A DNA stretch of 64,000 nucleotides, from positions 1,312,001 through 1,376,000 of the forward strand of contig NC_005090.1 of NCBI RefSeq assembly GCF_000196135.1, written 5' to 3'. A model generated the notes under the pieces. It made no database searches. It saw nothing but the letters and a program-made list of their open reading frames with translations, and was not told the DNA's origin. Source of the stretch: Wolinella succinogenes DSM 1740 (lineage in GTDB: Bacteria > Campylobacterota > Campylobacteria > Campylobacterales > Helicobacteraceae). A program made the position numbers and the translations under genes. Of the stretch, positions 8,455 through 16,514 are shown one piece after another; the first letter of the stretch is position 1, and each line of letters opens with the position of its first letter.

Positions 8455-8841
8455 ATGAAACAAGTCACGGTCTTACTGATTGGATTAGGCAGAATGGGAA
8501 GTCGATTCTTCGATAAGTTCGTTGAAATCGGCGAAGAGAGGGTGAAAATCGTGGGCGTCTGTGAGCTCAATGAGCAAAACCCTAAGGTCTTAGAGGCCAA
8601 AAAGAGAAACATCCCGCTCTACCCCTCTTACAAAGAGGCACTCACCGATCTGCACGAATCAGTGGACATTATTCTTGACACTTCCAACATCTCTGAGGTC
8701 AAAAGAGATATTAGGGAGCTTCTCAGCCGCCAAAACAACCAGCACTCTGTCTTGCTCCCCATGGTAGCGGACTACCTGCTTTGGTATATGTTACCTAACG
8801 CTGAGGAAATTCCTCAAGACCACACCGATATTGGCTACTAG
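8455..8841 (+). CDS. Small Rossmann-fold NAD(P)-binding protein
   Basis: The 128-aa protein begins with a dinucleotide-binding motif (VLLIGLGRMGSRFFDKF, GxGxxG) and a second strand (VKIVGVCELN) typical of the N-terminal half of homoserine-dehydrogenase/oxidoreductase-like proteins. The catalytic C-terminal domain of such enzymes is absent, so it is either a cut-down NAD(P) sensor or a stand-alone nucleotide-binding domain; I cannot assign a substrate. It lies 66 bases downstream of the response regulator, with the ribosome-binding site inside a hairpin (8419-8447), and is convergent with ktrA. Confidence 0.6.
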   Translation: MKQVTVLLIGLGRMGSRFFDKFVEIGEERVKIVGVCELNEQNPKVLEAKKRNIPLYPSYKEALTDLHESVDIILDTSNISEVKRDIRELLSRQNNQHSVLLPMVADYLLWYMLPNAEEIPQDHTDIGY

Positions 8842-8857
8842 AATTTGGGGGGGAGGG

Positions 8858-9520
8858 TCAACTTCCCCAAGAGTAGTAGAATCCTTCAATATGTTTGAGC
8901 TCCCCAAGGAGAATCAACATATCGCCTTGACTCACCACATAATCAGAAGTGGGATTCTTCTCCCATCTCCCCTGATGTTTGCACGCCATGATGCGAATAT
9001 TTCGCTCCTGCTCTACCTCAATCTCCCGAAGACTCTTGCCCACAAGCGACCCTGAAGCGAGCACCTTGCCCACCTTGATTGTATTGGTCACATCCACCAC
9101 CTCAAAGGTCGGATTGGCAATGAAATCTCTCACCAGCTTTTTGGCCGATTCCCTCTCAGGATAGATCACCTTAAACGCCCCAATCTTAGCCAAAATCTCC
9201 CCGTGAATAGGGGTGACAGCTTTGGCGATTACGATCTTGTTCCCCAAATCCTTCAACGCCATGACCGTGAGAATGCTCGCCTCAATATTCTCCCCAATGC
9301 TCACAATGACCACATCAAGCCCCGTGATTCCAGCCTCTTTGAGGGCATGCGCATCCGTAGAATCGAGCACATAGACGCTATCGGTGAGCTCTTTAACCTC
9401 TTTGACTCTCTCCATGGAATGGTCAATCGCGATCACATTCGCCCCCTGCTCAATCAAGCCTTTAGCGACATAAAAACCAAACTTTCCCAAACCAATCACA
9501 GCATAACTTTTTGATTTCAT
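8858..9520 (-). CDS. ktrA: Potassium uptake regulator KtrA/TrkA-type RCK protein
   Basis: Peripheral membrane gating subunit of a Ktr potassium channel; it binds nucleotide and opens the KtrB pore. The 220-aa product has a single RCK_N Rossmann domain with GLGKFG near residue 11 and a strand-end acidic residue in VIAIDHS. An RCK_C domain follows (about residues 140-215, KVGKVLASGSLVGKSLREIEV...GDMLILLG). The length fits KtrA rather than the duplicated TrkA. ATG 9520 overlaps the ktrB stop codon (ATGA), so the genes are translationally coupled. Confidence 0.88.
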   Translation of the reverse strand: MKSKSYAVIGLGKFGFYVAKGLIEQGANVIAIDHSMERVKEVKELTDSVYVLDSTDAHALKEAGITGLDVVIVSIGENIEASILTVMALKDLGNKIVIAKAVTPIHGEILAKIGAFKVIYPERESAKKLVRDFIANPTFEVVDVTNTIKVGKVLASGSLVGKSLREIEVEQERNIRIMACKHQGRWEKNPTSDYVVSQGDMLILLGELKHIEGFYYSWGS

Positions 9521-10845
9521 AAGATGATTCTCCCCTCAGGATATTGGACTCTTCGCGGGGATGATGCCCCAAAAAAGACGATAGTGAAAGCCAACACTCC
9601 CACCCGCCCCAACAACATCAAAACAATCATAAAAAACTTGCCAAAAGTATCAAAATTGGCCGATAGACTGAGCACGCCTCCATCTCCTGCAGAGAGCCCC
9701 ACGGTGCCAAAGGCGGAGGAGACTTCAAGCAACAAAGGCAAAAAGGAGACCCCCTCCTCAATCATGGAGAGTGCCATGGCCGAGAGGATGATGTAAATCG
9801 CTGCCCCTAAAAGAATCACAAAGGACTTTTGTACCACCTCGTCCGCCACTTTGCGCTTAAAGATCACTGGCTCGCCTTGACGCAAAGAGGCCCAGCCATA
9901 GAGAAGCAACACCGCCACAGTGGTGACCTTGATTCCCCCAGCCGTTCCTCCAGGCGCTCCTCCAATGCTCATAAAGACCGAGGAGAAGAACATGGTTGCA
10001 TCACGAAACCCTCCAATATCAAGCGTATTAAAGCCCGCTGTTCGGAAATTGACCGAGGCGAAATAGGCCGCCATGAAGCGCTCCCAAACAGGGAGCTCCC
10101 CTAGGGTTCTAGGGTTGTTCCACTCCAAAATCAGCACCACCAAAGCCGCAAAAACCAAAAGCGCCGCCGTCATCGTCACGACCACTTTGGTGTGAAGCGA
10201 GAGGTGGAAAAAGCGCTTTTTGTGATGCTCTCGAAGCTCAAGGAGGACAAAATAGCCAAGCCCCCCAATAATGATGAGCGAGGTGATGATAAGATTGATG
10301 GCTACATCCCCACGATACTCCATGAGATTGCTCTCAAAAAGCGAAAATCCTGCATTGTTAAAGGCCGAGACCGCATGAAAAATCGCTAGCCAAAGCGCCT
10401 CCTCCATCTCCTTATCAAGAGAGAATCGCCCAAAAAGCAACAGCGCACCGACTAACTCGATATAGAGCACAAAAAAGACGATTCGCCTCATGAAGCGAAT
10501 CAAGCCATCCATCGTAGGATAATCGAGCGTCTCTTTGAGCACCTGCTTCTCGCGAAAGCCCAAGCGACGGCGTAGCACTAGATAGAGAAGCGTGGCAAGC
10601 GTCATATAGCCAAACCCACCCACCTGAATAAGGAGCAAAATCACCAATTGTCCCCAAAAAGTGAAGTCGCTCGCGGTATTTTGAACGATGAGTCCCGTCA
10701 CACAAACAGCCGAGGTGGAAGTGAAAAGAAGATCAACAAAAGGTAAAGGAGCCCTCTGCATGGGAGGCAAGGAGAGCAAAAGAGCGCCAAGGAGCGCGAT
10801 GAGCATATAGCTAAGCAAAAGAATCCGAACGCTTCTTATATCCAT
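9517..10845 (-). CDS. ktrB: Potassium channel subunit KtrB (TrkH family)
   Basis: Inner-membrane K+ uptake subunit, 442 aa, with four membrane-pore-membrane repeats. The four selectivity-filter glycines are visible in TSAVCVTGLI, FNNAGFSLF, FRTAGFNT and FGTVGLSAG. The long hydrophobic segments between them fit eight transmembrane helices. Transport is probably Na+-coupled, as in the family. AAAGGA lies upstream of ATG 10845. It forms a two-gene operon with ktrA and is divergent from the 278-aa hypothetical gene. Confidence 0.9.
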   Translation of the reverse strand: MDIRSVRILLLSYMLIALLGALLLSLPPMQRAPLPFVDLLFTSTSAVCVTGLIVQNTASDFTFWGQLVILLLIQVGGFGYMTLATLLYLVLRRRLGFREKQVLKETLDYPTMDGLIRFMRRIVFFVLYIELVGALLLFGRFSLDKEMEEALWLAIFHAVSAFNNAGFSLFESNLMEYRGDVAINLIITSLIIIGGLGYFVLLELREHHKKRFFHLSLHTKVVVTMTAALLVFAALVVLILEWNNPRTLGELPVWERFMAAYFASVNFRTAGFNTLDIGGFRDATMFFSSVFMSIGGAPGGTAGGIKVTTVAVLLLYGWASLRQGEPVIFKRKVADEVVQKSFVILLGAAIYIILSAMALSMIEEGVSFLPLLLEVSSAFGTVGLSAGDGGVLSLSANFDTFGKFFMIVLMLLGRVGVLAFTIVFFGASSPRRVQYPEGRIIL

Positions 10846-10886
10846 GACTCACTGATTCCTTTGTGGATGATGCACGATTTTAGGAG

Positions 10887-10914
10887 TATAATAACCCTTT
10901 GACTTTTTCAAAGG
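10887..10914 (+). promoter_or_regulatory. -10 element TATAAT plus inverted repeat before the 278-aa gene
   Basis: TATAAT (10887-10892) is followed by the perfect 7-bp inverted repeat CCTTTGA (10896-10902)/TCAAAGG (10908-10914). The right arm contains the AAAGGA ribosome-binding site for ATG 10924. Because transcription from this -10 would begin inside the left arm, the repeat may act as an operator rather than as an RNA hairpin. Confidence 0.45.
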
Positions 10915-10923
10915 ACGGAATCG

Positions 10924-11760
10924 ATGATTATAGTCCCCACGAGCTTGATCCACTCTAAAGGTTCCATCAACAAGCTCTTCTCCATTAAGAACAAAGAGTA
11001 TGTCAATCTCCCTGCCAAAGAGCATCATCGAGAGCTTCAGCGCTGCCACCGCTTGGTGAGCGAACATGAGTGGCTCCAAAGCTTCACCTCGGCCTATGAT
11101 ATTGATCTAGATGAGATTGGCTACCTGCGCCAGATGGATGAGCAGAAGCTTGAAGAGGTAAGCTATAGAGAATCTCCTCTTTTGTATGTGATTTTTGATA
11201 GCGAGATTGATAAGATTCTCCAAATTATCCTCTCTCCCAACATCGAACACCGTCCTTGCGAGCCTTTCCACTCCAAAAAACCCCCCAAAGATCTTCTCAT
11301 CCTCATGCAAGAGGAGATTCTCTCCCTCCCCTCGCTTGATGAAGAGGTGCAAAAGGCCGCCCACGCCTTTGAAGTGGAGAGCATTGACATGGCGGATTTG
11401 AGGGAAAAAAGAAAAGACAATATCCTCAAAATCTTTGGAATCTATCTCTCTTTCTTGCTCCATCAAGAGCTAAGAATCTTGCGTCAAAATGTCTATCTCC
11501 ACTACATCACTGTCTTTGACACCCAAGAATCGCAGCTCCCCTACCCCGCGCACTCCGATGATTTGCGTCTAATTGAAGAGTTTTTAGAAGAGAAAGAGTG
11601 CGCCAAGGAGAGCTACTATCGTCGTACGCTCATCCCCCTCGCCCTCCAAGAAGAGATTGGAGCGATCGTGATCACCGCCACTCCTTTTGAAAATGACAAG
11701 GTGCTTTTTAAAAATATTCGCCTCATGAGCCAATTCGTTCTGCTTGCCCTCTCCAAATAG
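10924..11760 (+). CDS. Hypothetical protein (278 aa)
   Basis: Not recognised. The predicted protein is cytosolic, with alternating charged helices and a beta-rich end (IGAIVITATPFENDKVLFKNIRLMSQFVLLAL). There is no signal peptide, no cysteine motif and no nucleotide-binding loop. AAAGGA lies 8 bases before ATG 10924 and a TATAAT stands further upstream, so it is probably expressed alone. It is convergent with rpoN, only 21 bases separating the stop codons, but nothing in the protein links it to nitrogen fixation. Confidence 0.65.
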   Translation: MIIVPTSLIHSKGSINKLFSIKNKEYVNLPAKEHHRELQRCHRLVSEHEWLQSFTSAYDIDLDEIGYLRQMDEQKLEEVSYRESPLLYVIFDSEIDKILQIILSPNIEHRPCEPFHSKKPPKDLLILMQEEILSLPSLDEEVQKAAHAFEVESIDMADLREKRKDNILKIFGIYLSFLLHQELRILRQNVYLHYITVFDTQESQLPYPAHSDDLRLIEEFLEEKECAKESYYRRTLIPLALQEEIGAIVITATPFENDKVLFKNIRLMSQFVLLALSK

Positions 11761-11781
11761 AGAAGCTCAAGGAGAAGGGCT

Positions 11782-12996
11782 TTAAGAGACAGCGAGACTT
11801 TTTACTTTGAGGCCTTGAAGCTTTTTGCGAAAATTAGGAGAGGGGATTCCTAGCTGCTCTCGATACTTTCCAATCGTGCGCCTCACAATATGGACGCCAA
11901 ACTTTCGCTTCACTAACTCGCTTAGCTGCTCATCAGAATAGATTCGCCCGCCCTGCTCTTGGGCAATGAGAGCCTTGATAAAAGCGCGAATCTCCTCTCC
12001 GCTCACGCCATTTTTTGCCTCATAGGGGAAAAATTTGCGTAAAGGAAAAGTTCCTCTAGAGCAACAGAGAGACTTTTGAGCGATCGCCCTAGAGAAGGTG
12101 GGCTGGGAGATTCCAATCTCTAGAGCCGCCTGAGAGACGGAAAAGGGTCGTAGCTCTCCACCCTGAAAAAAGTCGCGTTGCAGATCAACGATCAGGGTCG
12201 CAATTTTTCTTAAAGTGGAGTGGCGCATATTGAAATAGTCACACAAAAGCCGTGCCTCTTTTTTGAGGCTATTCTTCTCTTTGACCCCGCACGCCTCAAC
12301 GCCAAGCTCAAATTCATCCCCCCAAACCTCAATCCGGAAGACTCCCTCATCCTCGGCCACTAAAATATCAGGTCGCCTAAAGGCCTCGCCCTGCATAAAC
12401 TCAAGCGCAGGAGGAGCGCTAAAACGCTTGGCTAGATCGATCGCTTCCAAGAGTCTAGCTTGACCTTGGAGATGATGAATCTGCCCTGGAGAGCGGAGGA
12501 TTTCATAAGCCAAAGAGGAGAGATCCTCATCATAGTCGCTCTCCAAAAGACGAAACTCAAACGCCTCTAGCGAATCCTTGGCTCCCACGCCGCAAGGATC
12601 AAGCTTCCTGAAGCGTTTGCGAATCTTCTCCACCTCCGCCTCGCTCGTCCCAAACTCCTCTGCAATGGCCGACTCATCGCCCTCAAAATAGCCTTCAACA
12701 TTGAGCTCTTCAATGATTTTAGCGGCGATTTTTTGGGAGAATTCGGTGGGAAAAAAGGAGGAATCGATCTGATCCAGGAGCGATTCCTGCAAAAAACGCT
12801 CCTTAGGACTGTTTTCGATGAAGTCGCCCGAGGAGAAGGTTGGGAGGCTTTTGCGTCTGAATTTTAAAAAAGGATTCTCCAGAGCCGCCTCGGAGAGCTT
12901 TTTTTCCAATTCCGATCCACTCGCTTCAAGCACCGCGCACCACTGCCGAACACTTAGGCGCAAAGCTTGCTTTTGCGAGATTCTTAAACTCTGCAA
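11782..12996 (-). CDS. rpoN: RNA polymerase sigma-54 factor
   Basis: Sigma-54 directs RNA polymerase to -24/-12 promoters and needs an AAA+ activator such as NifA. The 404-aa product shows the N-terminal activator-interacting region (LRISQKQALRLSV), the core-binding domain (LDPCGVGAKDSLEAFEFRLLE), a helix-turn-helix (ISQPTFSRAI) and the C-terminal RpoN box VRRTIGKYREQLGIPS, which reads the -24 element. It is shorter than the ~480 aa of gamma-proteobacteria, as is usual in Campylobacterota. The start is TTG 12996, preceded by GAGGAG. It lies 75 bases after the last nif ferredoxin gene on the same strand, so it may be reached by nif transcription. No promoter with GG-N10-GC spacing was found in that gap. 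Whether the genome has another rpoN cannot be seen here. Confidence 0.88.
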   Translation of the reverse strand: MQSLRISQKQALRLSVRQWCAVLEASGSELEKKLSEAALENPFLKFRRKSLPTFSSGDFIENSPKERFLQESLLDQIDSSFFPTEFSQKIAAKIIEELNVEGYFEGDESAIAEEFGTSEAEVEKIRKRFRKLDPCGVGAKDSLEAFEFRLLESDYDEDLSSLAYEILRSPGQIHHLQGQARLLEAIDLAKRFSAPPALEFMQGEAFRRPDILVAEDEGVFRIEVWGDEFELGVEACGVKEKNSLKKEARLLCDYFNMRHSTLRKIATLIVDLQRDFFQGGELRPFSVSQAALEIGISQPTFSRAIAQKSLCCSRGTFPLRKFFPYEAKNGVSGEEIRAFIKALIAQEQGGRIYSDEQLSELVKRKFGVHIVRRTIGKYREQLGIPSPNFRKKLQGLKVKSLAVS

Positions 12997-13071
12997 AACC
13001 CTCTCCTCTTTTTTCTTTAATGCTACCCTTTTGCTTCCTTGATGAAGTCCTTAGGGGTGCCTAAATTTTCA

Positions 13072-13371
13072 TCAATATCGAAGTCGAATATAACCGCCAC
13101 CCTTCACGATCTTCATTTGGCATGAGAGTCGACTATTGATGGTGTGATCTGGCATGGTGGAGAGGACTTTTTTCTCCTTCTCATTGAGGGGGCTTAGGTA
13201 TTCCATCCCTTCTACGACTGTGATCACGCATGTTCCGCACTCGCCATCTCGACAGCCAAAGGGAATACTAGAGCCTGAGCGCTCCGCCACCTCTTGAATC
13301 GTGCACCCTTCTGGAACTTTGATCGCTAGGAAGTCGTTCACAATCTCCACTCTCGTTAGATTCTCAGACAT
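13072..13371 (-). CDS. Plant-type 2Fe-2S ferredoxin of the nif operon
   Basis: The 99-aa [2Fe-2S] protein carries the motif CRDGECGTC with a distal Cys in RLSCQMKIV, i.e. the C-x4-C-x2-C ... C pattern of plant-type ferredoxins. Two adjacent ATGs follow AAAGGAG; the one at 13371 has the better spacing and is taken as start. The next gene (rpoN) is 75 bases downstream, and nifZ ends 69 bases upstream of this start. A role in electron supply to nitrogenase, or in protection like the Shethna FeSII protein of Azotobacter, is possible. The sequence does not decide between them. Confidence 0.8.
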   Translation of the reverse strand: MSENLTRVEIVNDFLAIKVPEGCTIQEVAERSGSSIPFGCRDGECGTCVITVVEGMEYLSPLNEKEKKVLSTMPDHTINSRLSCQMKIVKGGGYIRLRY

Positions 13372-13440
13372 CATCTCTCCTTTAAATTTGACTTTGAAAG
13401 TTGTATTGCACGATTGCAACACAAATTTCAAGGTCGAGGC

Positions 13441-13698
13441 CTAAAAGGCCTTCTCGACTAACTCTAGCTCCTGCTCCCTGCAGCCAAAAACCCATCCAAG
13501 CTCGATGAAATCGATCTCATAGACTCGTATGGTCTGGAGAAAGTAGCCCATCTTTTTCACATACCCTTCACTCCCCTCAGGCACAAGAATCTCGCCCGTT
13601 TTGGCAAAGGGGAAAGTGCCATCATTACGCATCTCTTTGGTGAGTCGAACACGATCCCCCACCTCAAAGAGCGCCTCTTCACCCTCAGGCGCTAGCAT
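13441..13698 (-). CDS. nifZ: Nitrogen fixation protein NifZ
   Basis: NifZ helps mature the nitrogenase MoFe protein, notably in forming the second P-cluster. The 85-aa product matches the NifZ core: FEVGDRVRLTKEMRNDGTFPF, then GEILVPEGSEGYVKKMGYFLQ, IRVYEIDFIELGWVFGCREQEL. The start is set at ATG 13698, which lies 8 bases after GGGGAG; a GTG at 13707 is too close to that site. It overlaps the end of nifW by 7 bases, so the two are coupled. Confidence 0.87.
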   Translation of the reverse strand: MLAPEGEEALFEVGDRVRLTKEMRNDGTFPFAKTGEILVPEGSEGYVKKMGYFLQTIRVYEIDFIELGWVFGCREQELELVEKAF

Positions 13699-13994
13699 GT
13701 TGAACACTCCCCAATACTATGGCAAGCCGCACACTTGCTCTCCCCCCAAACCTCTTGCGCACTAGGGGCGTTATGGAGAAAAGTTTGATAGATCGCCAGA
13801 AGCGCATTCCTGTAGAGGAGTAGCTTTTGAGATTCGGAGGCATCCACCCACTCAAGTTTTCGAATCGTGTCACCAAAATATTTGAGGATATGGAGGCGTT
13901 TGGCGCGCATCACCTTTTCATCGTAAGGGATTCCAAAAAACTCAAAATACTCTTCGCACTGTCCTAGTCGCTCAAAAGCTTGTAATGTTTGCAT
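13692..13994 (-). CDS. nifW: Nitrogenase-stabilising protein NifW with a cysteine-rich tail
   Basis: NifW binds the MoFe protein and supports its stability or maturation under oxygen stress. The 100-aa product matches the family in ECEEYFEFFGIPYDEKV-like and MRAKRLHILKYFGDTI segments (residues ~10-45). The start is ATG 13994 after GGAG; longer readings upstream run through the fdxB-like gene. The C-terminal tail ends in CAACHSIGECSTC (C-x2-C-x5-C-x2-C), which I do not recall from typical NifW and which includes a CxxCH. There is no signal peptide, so haem attachment is unlikely and a metal or Fe-S site is the better guess. Confidence 0.8.
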   Translation of the reverse strand: MQTLQAFERLGQCEEYFEFFGIPYDEKVMRAKRLHILKYFGDTIRKLEWVDASESQKLLLYRNALLAIYQTFLHNAPSAQEVWGESKCAACHSIGECSTC

Positions 13995-14020
13995 CTCTTT
14001 CTCCTCTTTGTGATCTAGCC

Positions 14021-14269
14021 TTAGGCGGCGTGGGTGAAGCACCCTTTGGAGCAGACTTTGGAGCAGACTTTGCATCCAATGCACTCCGCCTCTTTAACTA
14101 AAATCATGAACTTATGCTCTTCGCCCTCATCATCTTCCTCTTCAGTGAGCGTCATCACCTCTTTGGGACAGGATTTATAGCAGCGCCCACAGGCGATACA
14201 GGTCTCTTTGTTGAGACTCACCACATACTCTTGAACCCAATCCGCTCCACCTTTAGTCTTTGCCACCAT
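14021..14269 (-). CDS. fdxB: nif-specific 2[4Fe-4S] ferredoxin (FdxB type)
   Basis: The 82-aa ferredoxin has two cluster motifs: CIACGRCYKSCPKE and, after an acidic insert, CIGCKVCSKVCSKGC. The arrangement and the neighbouring DUF269 gene match the ferredoxin III (FdxB) of nif clusters, presumed to pass electrons during cofactor assembly or to nitrogenase. ATG 14269 is preceded by AAAGGAG, and longer starts run into the DUF269 gene. The second motif departs from the canonical CxxCxxCxxxCP because no Pro follows the fourth Cys. Confidence 0.82.
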   Translation of the reverse strand: MVAKTKGGADWVQEYVVSLNKETCIACGRCYKSCPKEVMTLTEEEDDEGEEHKFMILVKEAECIGCKVCSKVCSKGCFTHAA

Positions 14270-14279
14270 CGCTTCTCCT

Positions 14280-14702
14280 TTATGCAAAAATAGATCGATA
14301 CTTCTCAAACGCCTTGAGTGCATCGCCTAGAGCGCCCCCGCCCTTTTTGTCTAGCTCCTCTAGCGAGCCAAAGCCAAACTTAGACGCATCGCGGATCGTC
14401 TTATCCAGCACGATCAATCGCCCCACGATCACCAATATCCGACCATAACCCTCAGAGTTGAGCTCCATCATCACATTGGCCATCTCGCCGCATCGCTTCT
14501 CAAAAGCCACCGCAAGCGCTTGATAATAGAGCTTGATGTTGCGCGTGGTCGCCTCATCCACCTCAGCACAAGTGGCGCTCGCCCCTTTTTCTCTGATGTA
14601 GAGTCGCCCCAAAAGCTCCTCATCACTTAGACGATTCCAGTGTCCATAGGCATCCAAAGCCCTAAACTGGTCGATGAGCGCCTGCTTAAAAACCCCTTCC
14701 AT
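14280..14702 (-). CDS. NifX-associated nitrogen fixation protein (DUF269)
   Basis: The 140-aa cytosolic protein matches the DUF269 family: LIDQFRALDAYGHWNRLSDE near the N-terminus, the NIKLYYQALAVAFEKRCG helix, and the core MMELNSEGYGRILVIVGRL...LDKTIRDASKFGFGSLEEL. The family occurs almost only beside nifX. Its function is not settled and is assumed to lie in FeMo-cofactor handling. It is separated from nifX by 3 bases and so is certainly co-transcribed. Confidence 0.87.
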   Translation of the reverse strand: MEGVFKQALIDQFRALDAYGHWNRLSDEELLGRLYIREKGASATCAEVDEATTRNIKLYYQALAVAFEKRCGEMANVMMELNSEGYGRILVIVGRLIVLDKTIRDASKFGFGSLEELDKKGGGALGDALKAFEKYRSIFA

Positions 14703-14705
14703 CGC

Positions 14706-15128
14706 TTATTCTCCTTGGCTTTGCACCAAAATTTTCTTGATCCAAGGCGGAGGATTCCCCGCGAGCATCTTGGTGAGCTCCTCTAGAGCCTCTTTGATGG
14801 ACTTCTCTTCGTTCACCTTGATGGGGTGGATTTTGGCTCGCACCACTTTGGCCGCCGCCGTAGGCCCAATGGCTTGGCAGTAGAGGATTCCTGCCTCTTT
14901 GATTCCTTCGATTCTTCGATCGATTTTCCCCTCTTCATCTTCATCCTCTTCATCATGCTTGATGATCTCCGCCAAGCGAAACCCTCGCTCGCTCACCTCA
15001 TAGATGAAAAATTGTCGTGCCCAGCCAAAATGCTCGTTCACAAACTCCGAATCTTTGCTGGCAAACGCCACCTTGATGATCGCTCCATCACCCTCTAGAG
15101 AATTTCCGTAAATGGTTGTCTTAATCAT
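14706..15128 (-). CDS. nifX: NifX, FeMo-cofactor precursor carrier
   Basis: NifX binds NifB-co and the VK-cluster and passes them to NifEN during FeMo-co synthesis. The 140-aa product has the NifX/NifB-C/NafY fold with IKVAFASKDSEFVNEHFGWA near residue 17, whose HFG motif carries the cofactor-binding His, and an acidic loop KHDEEDEDEEGKID. It overlaps the end of nifN by 8 bases, so the two are translationally coupled. Confidence 0.88.
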   Translation of the reverse strand: MIKTTIYGNSLEGDGAIIKVAFASKDSEFVNEHFGWARQFFIYEVSERGFRLAEIIKHDEEDEDEEGKIDRRIEGIKEAGILYCQAIGPTAAAKVVRAKIHPIKVNEEKSIKEALEELTKMLAGNPPPWIKKILVQSQGE

Positions 15129-16380
15129 GCGCTTGGTGCTCCTTCAAGAATAGGTTGGCTAGCTCTTTTAAAAGATAACATCCCCCTTCATAAAGGATGT
15201 CATTGCCTAGCCCCGTGCCGATACGCTCAAAGATGGGGTAACCGCGCACAAGCCAAGGGGTCTCCTTTGGAAGGAAGCCTCCTAGGCGTTCACAGGCGAT
15301 CACCCCCTCTGATGACTCTATATTTTGCATAAGGTGTTCCAAATCCCCAACCACTGCCTCTTTGGCACTGATTTTTGTCATCGCTGGCCCCCCCGTGGTC
15401 GCCACCGCTAGCTCAAAGCTCATCCCCACCTCTTCTAAAATCTTGGAGATTCCTAGCAGATGGTCATTCTCTAGCGCTGCAATCACTCGCTTGCCTCCTA
15501 GGGCAAAATGGCTATCTAGCATCATGTCCTGAAGCCTGGCCCTCCAGCGCTTAATCCTCACAGAAGGCTCATGGCCTGTCCAATCCATGAGAGCGCGGAT
15601 TAATGCATCGCTAGAGCGGAGTCCATAGAGCGATTCGACATTGAGATCAAAGGCGCCTGGATTCTTTGCCAAAAAGGCTTGACGAGCCTTGCGCGTGCTC
15701 TCTCCGATGCTAAGAATCATCCCCGCCCTAGAGGCCTCTTCTATCTCTTCGAGCGTGATTCCCCCTTTGGACACGCTCCCTTGTCGCTCCTCTAGGTGAC
15801 CATCAAGGCTCCCCGAGAGATCAGGCAATGCCAAAGCCCTCACTCCAAAATCTTCCAAAAACTCTTTAAGCTTCTCCACCTCTAAAGGCGTCATGGAGGC
15901 GTGAGGGAGGATAAGGGCGAGCTTTGGATCAGGGGTGGTGACGCTCACCATCCTCTCTTTGATAAAGACTTCGATGGCTAGAGCAAACCCCTCTTCCAAA
16001 CCTCCCTCATAATCAGGTGTGGGAAAGTAGAGCGCTGGATAGGAGAGTTGCCCAATGGCTCCCTTTACATCATCCCCCTTGGTCTCGGTCAATCCCGTGG
16101 TGATGATGGCCGCCAATTTAAAAGGAGACTTCTTGGCCAAGGTGTCAATCGCCTCCGCCACACAAGCTCCTCCATCAAGCACGGCTGTGATGTCATTGAC
16201 CGCGGTGCTATGAGAGACGATCGGTTCGCTGAAGTGTCGAGTAAAAAAGACTTTGGAGAAGTTAGAACACCCTTGTGCGCCATGAATGATGGGCATCACC
16301 CCATCCACGCCCAAACAAGCCAGATGCGCCCCCATCACGGGAGAGAGTTTATGAGGATTGACTTGTAGTGGTTTGCTCAT
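15121..16380 (-). CDS. nifN: NifN, FeMo-cofactor scaffold beta subunit
   Basis: NifN with NifE forms the scaffold on which NifB-co is matured to FeMo-co. The 419-aa protein is related to NifK: LQVNPHKLSPVMGAHLACLGV, the cluster-ligand Cys in IHGAQGCSNFSKVFFTRHF, and AIITTGLTETKGDD. It starts at ATG 16380 after GTAAGGAG. It follows nifE after an unusual 133-base gap that contains a hairpin (16409-16434). No NifX-type fusion is present; nifX is a separate gene. Confidence 0.92.
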   Translation of the reverse strand: MSKPLQVNPHKLSPVMGAHLACLGVDGVMPIIHGAQGCSNFSKVFFTRHFSEPIVSHSTAVNDITAVLDGGACVAEAIDTLAKKSPFKLAAIITTGLTETKGDDVKGAIGQLSYPALYFPTPDYEGGLEEGFALAIEVFIKERMVSVTTPDPKLALILPHASMTPLEVEKLKEFLEDFGVRALALPDLSGSLDGHLEERQGSVSKGGITLEEIEEASRAGMILSIGESTRKARQAFLAKNPGAFDLNVESLYGLRSSDALIRALMDWTGHEPSVRIKRWRARLQDMMLDSHFALGGKRVIAALENDHLLGISKILEEVGMSFELAVATTGGPAMTKISAKEAVVGDLEHLMQNIESSEGVIACERLGGFLPKETPWLVRGYPIFERIGTGLGNDILYEGGCYLLKELANLFLKEHQAHD

Positions 16381-16408
16381 GACTCTGCTCCTTACATTTT
16401 TGTATATT

Positions 16409-16434
16409 GGGCTTTACAATCTCTCCAAAAGCCC
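16409..16434 (-). promoter_or_regulatory. Inverted repeat in the nifE-nifN spacer
   Basis: GGGCTTT (16409-16415) and AAAGCCC (16428-16434) form a perfect 7-bp stem around 12 bases. There is no T-run on the minus-strand side. The spacer also carries a near-direct repeat of TTACATTTTTG (around 16392 and 16486). The element may be an RNA-processing or stability site that sets the NifE:NifN ratio. I saw no promoter-like GG-N10-GC element here. Confidence 0.4.
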
Positions 16435-16514
16435 TAGAACACCACAAAAAATCCGTCTTGACGCCCAGATTTTTAGAGCTGCCCTTTACATTTTTGGAAA
16501 ATAAGAATCAAGCC

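Noticed and set aside
13932-13994. CxxCH in NifW as a c-type haem site
   Set aside because: The protein has no signal peptide and all its neighbours are cytosolic, so haem attachment in the periplasm is not possible.
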